Source of the DNA: Hyphomicrobiales bacterium
GTDB taxonomy: Bacteria > Pseudomonadota > Alphaproteobacteria > Rhizobiales > JAUVMS01
DNA length: 6,995 nt
Direction of reading: 5' to 3'
Assembly: GCA_030600135.1 (NCBI GenBank)
Contig: JAUVMS010000177.1
Location: forward strand, 1 to 6,995
In this document: piece after piece, positions 1-5,753 of the stretch
Layout of the letters: each line of letters begins with the position of its first letter
Position numbering within the stretch: position 1 is the first letter of the stretch
Program-made: the position numbers and the translations under genes
The notes under the pieces: generated by a model
Database searches by the model: none
What the model saw: only the letters and a program-made list of their open reading frames with translations
Told to the model about the DNA's origin: nothing

Positions 1-1
1 C

Positions 2-76
2 AATGGTTTCGGCGATGCCAAGGTGGCGCGTTTTGGCGAGGCGTTCATAGAGGCGGTTGCTGCGTTCGAATCGTAG
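2..76 (+). CDS. C-terminal end of a probable RecQ-type DNA helicase (HRDC domain), partial
   Basis: Only the last 24 codons are inside the window, ending at a TAG at 74-76; the gene enters from the left edge. The visible peptide runs NGFGDAKVARFGEAF, then IEAVAAFES and the stop. The pattern G-x-G-x-x-K-x-x-R-F/Y-G-x-x-F is typical of the final helices of HRDC domains, the nucleic-acid-binding module at the C-terminus of RecQ helicases, also found in RNase D and some UvrD-like proteins. RecQ is my first choice because the protein stops shortly after this motif, as many RecQ proteins do. RNase D remains possible. It is convergent with the next gene, whose stop lies 46 bases away, and I see no convincing terminator hairpin in that gap. 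The call rests on a short fragment. Confidence 0.55.
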   Translation, partial: NGFGDAKVARFGEAFIEAVAAFES

Positions 77-122
77 TGCGAGGTCAGCCTGCCGATCGGT
101 GCGGACTGCGACCGCAACTAAT

Positions 123-548
123 TCAGAAAGAGCCTTCCGCCACGCGCTTCAGGTTGCGCATATGGCGGCGGATTATGCTCGACGTGAGCGGTCGTGCAAT
201 GACACCCATCACCTTGGCGATCCAGCTGTTGAGGGACAATTCGGCGCCGCCATCCTCCTGCCTCAGGCGGTAGATGACGTCGGAAGCAAATTGAGGATTG
301 CTCAGCCGAACGCCCAGCAAGCTTGGCGGGTCGTAGGCCGTCACCTCACCCTCATACTCGCTGATCCGGCCGCCTTCGCGGATTCTTTGGCGAAATCGGA
401 CGCCGACCGGGTTCTCTTTGTCGTTGCCGTCCGGGTAAACCGTGTCCTCGACTTCGGGCATCCAGAGCTTGCGCTTCTCGTCATCGTCGAGGAATTGCCA
501 AACACGTTCGACCGGGGCGGCGATGAGGTGGGAGGATTCAAATTGCAT
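123..548 (-). CDS. SRPBCC (START/polyketide-cyclase-like) family protein
   Basis: This is a complete 141-residue protein, the usual size for a single-domain SRPBCC protein. The fold is a helix-grip with a hydrophobic cavity for lipids or other small hydrophobic ligands. The N-terminus shows the family signature: a first beta strand (MQFESSHLIAAP), then P-V-E-R-V-W-Q-F-L-D-D (residues 12-22) and K-L-W-M-P-E-V (27-33). Next come charged beta strands (R-F-R-Q-R-I, E-Y-E-G-E-V-T-A-Y-D-P-P) and a basic C-terminal helix (about 111-137). There is no signal peptide or membrane segment, so it should be cytosolic. The ATG at 548 follows a GGAGAA Shine-Dalgarno sequence at suitable spacing. It lies 143 bases downstream of hisG on the same strand and may be read through from the his genes or have its own promoter. 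The ligand and role cannot be told from sequence. Confidence 0.75.
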   Translation of the reverse strand: MQFESSHLIAAPVERVWQFLDDDEKRKLWMPEVEDTVYPDGNDKENPVGVRFRQRIREGGRISEYEGEVTAYDPPSLLGVRLSNPQFASDVIYRLRQEDGGAELSLNSWIAKVMGVIARPLTSSIIRRHMRNLKRVAEGSF

Positions 549-691
549 CGAAACCGTTCTCCATTGAGAAGTATTCGAACAACAAGAGCCATTTTTGCGG
601 ACTGAAACTGAGTTCCGTCAAGCCCTCGGCACTGCGTCGGCGTCAAAGTGTTGATAGGGAGCCCTGCCGGCCAGCAAAGCGCCTCGCGCAT
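549..691 (-). other. Intergenic gap between hisG and the SRPBCC gene
   Basis: These 143 bases hold no credible gene. On the minus strand a TTGACG box (plus coordinates 616-621) resembles an alphaproteobacterial -35 element, but nothing at 16-18 bases downstream is a good -10, so I do not call a promoter. The end nearest the SRPBCC gene carries its ribosome binding site. I found no stem followed by a T run after the hisG stop, so read-through from hisG is possible. Confidence 0.4.
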
Positions 692-1390
692 TCATGTGCT
701 CAACCGTGACAAAATCTCGTTGCGGGCCTCGTTGGCGGCGCTCGACCAATCAACTGCCTTCGAGGCGATCAGGTTGGCTTGACTCTTTAGGATTATCCCG
801 TCCTCAAGCACCTTGAGGTTGTTGGCACGCAGCGTGGCACCGCTCGACGTTATATCGACAATGAGCTCTGCCGTTCCGGCCGCCGGCGTGCCTTCTGTTG
901 CTCCGAGACTTTCGACAATCCTATAGCTGGTCACGCCACGGGAAGAAAAAAACCTGCGCGTCAGGTTCAGGTACTTCGTGGCCACACAGAGCCGACGGCC
1001 ATGGACGCGGCGGAACGAAACGGCGACGTCCTCGAGCTCGCCAACTCGATCGACGTCGATCCAGCAGGTCGGGACCGCAACCATGACATCGGCATGGCCA
1101 AAGCCGAGGCGTTTCAGGAAATCCACGCGAGCATCGGCGTCGCTCACACTTTCGCGAACGAGATCCTCGCCGGTTACGCCCATGTGGACGCGGCCACGGC
1201 TGATGAAAAGCGCAATTTCGGACGCCGACAGGAAGGCGACCTCGACTTGGTCGAGCTTATCCATCCGACCGAGGTAGCCGCGCTCATGCCCAGTTTTCTC
1301 GATCGCCAGTCCGACATCCTTGAAAACTTCGAGTGAGCGCTCCATCAATCGACCCTTGGAGGGGATGGCCAGAATAACCTTGTCAGCCAT
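692..1390 (-). CDS. hisG: ATP phosphoribosyltransferase catalytic subunit, short form
   Basis: HisG condenses ATP with PRPP to give phosphoribosyl-ATP, the first and feedback-controlled step of histidine biosynthesis. The 232-residue product is the short form, lacking the C-terminal ACT-like regulatory domain of the roughly 300-residue long form, so it needs HisZ, which is encoded just upstream. Visible motifs are P-S-K-G-R-L (10-15), H-M-G-V-T-G-E-D-L-V (69-78), V-A-T-K-Y (137-141) and the PRPP-binding region E-G-T-P-A-A-G-T-A-E-L-I-V-D-I (166-180) followed by S-G-A-T-L-R-A-N (183-190). I chose the ATG at 1390 because it overlaps the hisZ TGA in the junction TGATG and has a strong GGGAGGGG ribosome binding site about seven bases upstream. 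A GTG one codon earlier (1393) is an alternative. The frame is intact, unlike hisZ. Confidence 0.96.
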   Translation of the reverse strand: MADKVILAIPSKGRLMERSLEVFKDVGLAIEKTGHERGYLGRMDKLDQVEVAFLSASEIALFISRGRVHMGVTGEDLVRESVSDADARVDFLKRLGFGHADVMVAVPTCWIDVDRVGELEDVAVSFRRVHGRRLCVATKYLNLTRRFFSSRGVTSYRIVESLGATEGTPAAGTAELIVDITSSGATLRANNLKVLEDGIILKSQANLIASKAVDWSSAANEARNEILSRLST

Positions 1391-1404
1391 CACAGCCCCT
1401 CCCT
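1388..1404 (-). promoter_or_regulatory. Coupled hisZ stop/hisG start with strong ribosome binding site
   Basis: On the minus strand the last codons of hisZ (GTCAGGGAGGGGCTG) contain a purine-rich Shine-Dalgarno sequence, and the hisZ TGA (1390-1392) shares its A with the hisG ATG (1388-1390). This overlap usually gives translational coupling and would help keep HisZ and HisG in balanced amounts for their mixed complex. The coupling itself is inferred. Confidence 0.7.
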
Positions 1405-2564
1405 GACGGCCGTCAAAAGCCGCTCGGTGTGAATGGCCAAGCCGACGCTGGCAATGTCCACCGGAGCGCCGGCGGCGCGCAGCAAGCTGTCATAGCGACC
1501 GCCACCGGCGATATGACCGCTGGCGCCAAACGCGGGCACTTCGATCTGAAATACAAAGCCGGTGTAGTATTCCAAGTTGCGACCAAATTCAGCCGAAAAT
1601 TCGGCGTTGGCCAAGTCGATTCCCGCCTCGGCCAACAGTTCGATGCGCCTGTCATAAGTGTCGAGAGCACCAGCAATATCGACGTTGTGCTCGCTCATCA
1701 GGTCGCGAATTCGCGCACCTGCTGCCCGTGGTGGCGCTTGGATGGTGACATAGCTCTCGATCAGCTGCGCGGCGTCTTGGTCGAGCGCCGCCTCGCGCGT
1801 GTCAGCGGCGGTCGCGAGGAGATGAATTGTGATTTCTTCAAGTGTGCGGGTACCCAGCATCGGAATGCCTGCGGCCTCGAGATGATCGGCGACCAACTCC
1901 TCAGCCTCGCCCGGCGCCTCGGGGTTGAGGCGCAATAGCAAGCTGTCGGGCAAGTTTGCCTTTTCCGGCCGCTCGCCGCTGCACAGTCGTGTCAGCTCGG
2001 CGTGGAAAGCATCTTTGCGCCAGAAGTTTTGGGCCAGCCGCAGGCGCCAGCGCTCCGGCATCTCGAGAGCATCGAGAAGCGCTTTGAAAAGGCCCAAGTC
2101 GCCGATGCGTAGTCGATGAGACTTGAGACCGGCAACCTTGAGCGCGGCGAGCGCCAGCGCGACGACCTCGGCTTCGGCCTTCTCGCGCTCGGTATCACCA
2201 AACGACTCAACACCAGCCTGGCGGAATTCGCGCGGGTGGGTCTCATCGCCGCCGCCGGGCTGGAAGCGAAAAACGGGACATTGTAGGCATATTTCGCGCG
2301 CTGATCGGCCTTGGGATAGCGCTCGAGGTAGAGCCGGCACGTGGGCACGGTCACGTCAGGGCGCAAACACAGCTCTTCGCCCTCGGGATCGGTAAACACG
2401 TAGGTCCGGCCGCGGATACCTTCGCCGATGACATCAAGGAAGACATCGGCCGGCTGAATGATCGATGGCGCAACGGCCTCATAGCCAGCGTCGGTGAAGA
2501 CGCCCATGATGGCGGCGGCCTGAGCCTCGAGTGCGTTAAAGCTGCGTGCGGTCTCTGCAGCCAT
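1390..2564 (-). CDS. hisZ: ATP phosphoribosyltransferase regulatory subunit, interrupted by a frameshift
   Basis: HisZ is a histidyl-tRNA synthetase paralogue without aminoacylation activity that binds short-form HisG to make it active and histidine-sensitive. The gene starts at ATG 2564, with AGAGG upstream, and reads 97 good residues ending K-Y-A-Y-N-V-P, including E-L-C-L-R-P-D-V-T-V-P (64-74). The reading frame then fails near 2274. The correct sequence resumes in the next minus frame as V-F-R-F-Q-P-G-G-G-D, followed by R-E-F-R-Q-A-G-V-E-S-F-G, and continues to the TGA at 1390. The second half has L-E-Y-Y-T-G-F-V-F (corrected 331-339) and G-G-G-R-Y-D-S-L-L (354-362), HisRS-like substrate-pocket motifs kept in HisZ. 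Adding one base gives 391 residues, close to the family norm. The gene lies 36 bases after hisS. As written it would make only a truncated protein; a sequence error is likelier than a true pseudogene. Confidence 0.92.
2269..2277 (-). other. Frameshift site in hisZ (apparent one-base deletion)
   Basis: The minus strand reads CCCGTTTTTCGC here. Frame one gives P-F-F-A, the downstream frame gives V-F-R-F. One extra G (CCG GTT TTT CGC) restores N-V-P-V-F-R-F-Q-P; one extra T would give N-V-P-F-F-R-F. The site adjoins a run of five A on the plus strand (2269-2273), a typical place for base-calling or slippage indels. Confidence 0.85.
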
Positions 2565-2600
2565 CTCGGGTTGCCTCTGTTGCAGCGAGCTTAGGTGTCA

Positions 2601-4097
2601 TTAACTGCGATGACGGGCGAGGACGTCGCTGACGGCGGCGACGATGTCTGATCGAGGGACCGAGAATTGCGCCGGTCGGCCTTCGCGCCATGCCACATTG
2701 TCTTCGATTTCCTTGGACAATCGGGAGCCCTCTACCAGGTCCTTAATCGTCACCTCGCCGCGCTCTCGCTCGTCGCCACCCTGAATGATAACGCAGGGCG
2801 CGGCGCGTTTGTCGGCGTACTTCATTTGCGCTTTCATACCGGACGTGCCCAGGTACATTTCGGCGCGAATGCCGGCGGCGCGCAGGTCGCCCGCCATGCG
2901 CTGATAGTCGGCCACATGGTCTCGGTCCATGACCAGGATGACGACCGGACCAGTCGCGTCGTCGGCACCTGCTTTGCCGAGAGCGCTCAGCGCGGCATGG
3001 AGCCTCGATACGCCAACCGAAAACCCGGTAGCCGGGACGCGGACGCCTTTGAAGCGCTCGACTAGACCGTCATAACGGCCACCGCCGCCGACCGAACCGA
3101 AGCGTTGCAGCCCGCCCTCTTCCGCCTCTGCCTCGAAGGTCAGCTCGGCCTCGAATACCGGGCCGGTATAGTAATCAAGGCCGCGCACGACGGCCGGATC
3201 GATGGCAATGCGATCGACGGCAAAGCCAGCGGCGCTGACGAGTTCGTCGATGCGGGCCAACTCCTCAAGCCCTTCGCGGCCAAGCGCGCTCTCGGCGACC
3301 AGTGGCTCGAGACCGGACAGTGTCGCCTGGCCATCCGCCGCGCCGGCGCTGACGAAGCCCAAAATTCGCTCGATCTGCGCCGGTGCCAGCCCGGCACCCT
3401 TGGTGAAGTCGCCAGATTCGTCCTTGCGCCCCTCACCCAGCAGTTGCTCGACGCCGGCCGCGCCAAGCCGGTCCAACTTGTCGATGGCACGCAGGACCGT
3501 TAGGCGTTGGAGGGCCGTCTCGTCCGCCTTGGGATCGATGCCGGCGCCTTCGAGGACTCCATCCAAAACCTTGCGGTTGTTGACCCGGATGACGTAATCG
3601 CCGCGGGGAACGCCGAGGGCCTGCAAGGTGTCGGCCGCAAGCATGCAAATCTCAGCATCGGCTGCAACGTTGTCGGTACCGACGGTATCGGCGTCGAATT
3701 GGGTGAATTGGCGATAGCGCCCGGGCCCTGGCTTTTCATTGCGCCAGACTTCACCGGTTTGGTAGCGCCGAAAGGGCTTGGCGAGTTGGTCGTAGTGCTC
3801 GGCGACATAGCGGGCGAGCGGGGCGGTCAAGTCGTAGCGCAGCGAGAGCCACTGATCATCCTCGTCGGCAAAGGAGAACACGCCTTCGTTGGGCCGGTCT
3901 TGGTCGGGCAAAAACTTGCCGAGGGCGTCGGAGTATTCAAATGCCGGGGTTTCAAGCGGCTCAAACCCGTATGTTTCATAGACGTCGCGAATTCGTGTGA
4001 GCATGCCCTGCACGGCGCGAATTTCGTTTGCCCCAATGTCGCGGAGACCCTTGGGCAGCCGCGCCTTTGGGCGTCGCTGTTTTTGTTTCTTGGCCAT
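2601..4097 (-). CDS. hisS: Histidyl-tRNA synthetase, alphaproteobacterial type
   Basis: HisRS is a class II synthetase that activates histidine with ATP and charges tRNA-His in the cytosol. The 498-residue frame is intact. Domains in order: basic tail (1-14); class II core with L-E-T-P-A-F-E-Y (48-55), L-R-Y-D-L-T-A-P-L (86-94) and motif 2 R-N-E-K-P-G-P-G-R-Y-R-Q-F (119-131); an insertion (about 165-295) containing G-E-G-R-K-D-E-S-G-D-F-T-K-G-A-G (221-236); the histidine-binding R-G-L-D-Y-Y-T-G (305-312); motif 3 G-G-G-G-R-Y-D-G-L (337-345) to G-V-S-R-L (362-366); and an anticodon-binding domain (about 385-498). The motif 2 loop R-N-E-K-P-G-P-G differs from the usual R-x-E-R-P form and matches the alphaproteobacterial variant. 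The ATG at 4097 has only a weak ribosome binding site, but M-A-K-K and P-K-G-L-R-D follow at the expected distance. It leads the his block. Confidence 0.97.
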   Translation of the reverse strand: MAKKQKQRRPKARLPKGLRDIGANEIRAVQGMLTRIRDVYETYGFEPLETPAFEYSDALGKFLPDQDRPNEGVFSFADEDDQWLSLRYDLTAPLARYVAEHYDQLAKPFRRYQTGEVWRNEKPGPGRYRQFTQFDADTVGTDNVAADAEICMLAADTLQALGVPRGDYVIRVNNRKVLDGVLEGAGIDPKADETALQRLTVLRAIDKLDRLGAAGVEQLLGEGRKDESGDFTKGAGLAPAQIERILGFVSAGAADGQATLSGLEPLVAESALGREGLEELARIDELVSAAGFAVDRIAIDPAVVRGLDYYTGPVFEAELTFEAEAEEGGLQRFGSVGGGGRYDGLVERFKGVRVPATGFSVGVSRLHAALSALGKAGADDATGPVVILVMDRDHVADYQRMAGDLRAAGIRAEMYLGTSGMKAQMKYADKRAAPCVIIQGGDERERGEVTIKDLVEGSRLSKEIEDNVAWREGRPAQFSVPRSDIVAAVSDVLARHRS

Positions 4098-4200
4098 GGG
4101 GGCTAGGATTTGCCTTCAATCAATTATGCGATCGGGTTCTATCTGATCACGTTGGCACCGGCAAGGCGGCGTCTGGGACGACAGCTCGGCGGGGTACGGG
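4098..4200 (-). promoter_or_regulatory. Upstream region of hisS with a possible -10 box
   Basis: This 103-base gap separates the cfa stop from the hisS start. On the minus strand a CATAAT hexamer (plus coordinates 4124-4129) could be a sigma-70-type -10 element, giving a leader of about 20 bases. No good -35 lies 16-18 bases upstream of it. I see no clear terminator for cfa and no T-box or attenuator structure. hisS may be transcribed both from here and by read-through from cfa. Confidence 0.25.
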
Positions 4201-5509
4201 TTAGCGATAGAGATCCGAGCGGGTTGGCGGGAGCGGCGACGCGCCCTTGCCTTGACGGCTCGCCAGCGTTTGATAGATGCGCGCTGTGCCACGGGAAAAG
4301 GCCAGAGAACAGCCCGCCAGATAGGCAACCCAGATGCGATAGGTTTCCTCGCCGACGAGCGCGACCGCCTCGGCACGCCTTGCGGTCAAGCGTTCGCACC
4401 AATGCCTGGTGGTGAGCGCGTAATGCTCACGCCAGCCCTCGACGTCGTGGACCTCGAAACCGTGCTGTTCCATGGCCTGGACGGTGTGGCCAATATCGTC
4501 CAACTCGCCGCCGGGAAAGATGTACTTGAGGAGCGCCCGCTGTTCGGCCCGGCTGGAAAACTTGCGTTTGCCCTTCTTGGCGCGGCGGGAGATGGCGTGG
4601 TTGAGAAACAGGCCGTCGCGGGCCAGGCAACCCTTTGACGGATTGCAGGTAGGTGGGGATGTTCTTGACGCCGATATGCTCGTACATGCCGATTGATGCA
4701 ATCTTGTCGTACTGTCCGGTGAGTTCGGCGTAGTCGCGCAACTCAACAGTGACGCGGTCGGCGAGCCCGAACTCGGCAATCTTTTGGCGGGCCAGTCCGT
4801 GTTGCTCCTCGGACAGCGTCACACCATGGGCCTCGACGCCGAAATTGCGCGCGGCGTAGCAGACAAGGCCGCCCCAGCCACAGCCAATATCGAGCAAGCG
4901 CTCGCCTTTCCGCAGGCGCAGCTTGCGGCAGATCATCTCGAGCTTGTCTCGTTGCGCCTCCTCCAAACTATTGGAGTGGTTGGTGAAATAGGCGCAAGAG
5001 TACTGCATTTCGGGATCGAGGAAGAGCTCGTAGAAAGTGTTGCCAACGTCGTAGTGGAACCGAATGAAATCCTTGTTCGCCGCTCCGGCTCGGACCTCGC
5101 CGGTCTCGTCGCCGGCGAAATCACGGCCGCGGCCGGGCTTATCGGCGGGTGCGAGAAGGAATGGCCAAAGGCCCTTGAAAAGATCGCTTTTCTTTTGTTT
5201 TTTCAGGCTCTTGCGGGTTCTCTTGAAGGCTAGCTGCTCGCCAAAATCGAGGACGGAGCCGCCCTCGATATCGATTTGACCATGGGCATAGTGGCGAATG
5301 AGCCGATCCAGTGTCGGTCGCCGCAATAGCGAAGCAATCACGCCGGGGCTCGAGATTGTCAGCACGAACGGGCTCGCAACCTCGCGCCCGAGCGGCAAGA
5401 CGCTGCCGTCCCAAAGCCGAACCGAGGCATCAATGTCCAGACTTTGCCGCAGTTGCGAGACAAGGTTACGCGCAGCAACAATTAGGCTTTCGTCACTTGT
5501 TTGGCTCAT
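4201..5509 (-). CDS. cfa: Cyclopropane-fatty-acyl-phospholipid synthase family methyltransferase, interrupted by a frameshift
   Basis: The family transfers a methylene group from S-adenosylmethionine to a double bond of membrane phospholipid acyl chains, working at the inner membrane surface. From ATG 5509 the first frame gives 293 good residues: an N-terminal domain (1-145), H-Y-D-V-G-N-T-F-Y (152-160), Y-S-C-A-Y-F (170-175), the SAM-binding L-L-D-I-G-C-G-W-G-G (205-214) and G-M-Y-E-H-I-G (274-280). After V-K-G the frame is lost near 4630; the next minus frame supplies L-A-R-D-G-L-F-L-N-H-A-I and continues to the TAA at 4201. C172, E277 and the H and I of L-N-H-A-I align by motif with residues described as the bicarbonate site of E. 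coli Cfa, so the break separates parts of one active site. Corrected length is about 435 residues. No clear Shine-Dalgarno precedes the start. Related SAM-dependent lipid or mycolate-type methyltransferases are the alternative. Confidence 0.88.
4624..4633 (-). other. Frameshift site in cfa (apparent one-base insertion)
   Basis: The minus strand reads AAAGGGTTGCCTGGCCCGC. Removing one C (TTG CTG GCC CGC) gives V-K-G-L-L-A-R-D-G-L-F-L-N-H; removing one G of GGG gives V-K-G-C-L-A-R-D. Without correction, the first frame turns into a proline/arginine-rich tail that ends at 4427. Confidence 0.85.
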
Positions 5510-5753
5510 CAGGCGAATTCATGCTGGCTGGTTTGCTTGGAGCCAAACACAGCGCACTCAGTGGGGCAAGAGATGATTCCATCGCCGTTAAGACTACGTT
5601 CCTGCGAATCATTCACAATTCAGAGCCGAAACAAGACGGCCATTTTTCCGCCGCTTGCACCGCTATAAGCTCTATGCAGTTCACTGATTCGCCAGGAGTA
5701 TTGGCCCAACCCCGTTCAATGCGTGATTTATTACATCCACCACGGGATCCAAG
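5510..5753. other. Divergent intergenic region between cfa and the exported-protein gene
   Basis: These 244 bases are less GC-rich than the genes around them and hold no believable coding frame. They must contain start signals for both flanking genes. On the plus strand TTGGCC (5701-5706) and TGATTT (5724-5729) are 17 bases apart and could be a weak promoter for the gene at 5754. Another AT-rich hexamer, TATAAG, lies near 5667. On the minus strand TTGTTT and TGATTC are 17 bases apart and could serve cfa. A short inverted repeat, GTTTG with CAAAC around an 8-base loop (5531-5548), lies just upstream of cfa. None matches a consensus well enough to be called alone. Confidence 0.3.

Noticed and set aside
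77..122. Terminator between the convergent HRDC and SRPBCC genes
   Set aside because: The only symmetry, around CCGATCGG, is short and not followed by a T run on either strand.
57..605. A 182-codon plus-strand open frame opposite the SRPBCC gene
   Set aside because: The minus-strand product matches a known fold and has a good ribosome binding site; this frame also overlaps the end of the HRDC gene and has no family features.
341..691. A minus-strand frame starting immediately after hisG
   Set aside because: It overlaps the true SRPBCC gene in another frame, and its latter half is the shifted translation of that gene.
3507..4106. A 199-codon plus-strand open frame opposite hisS
   Set aside because: hisS is unmistakable on the other strand; long antisense frames are common in high-GC genes.
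5531..5548. Inverted repeat GTTTG...CAAAC upstream of cfa as a repressor operator
   Set aside because: Only five paired bases; such repeats occur by chance at this length.
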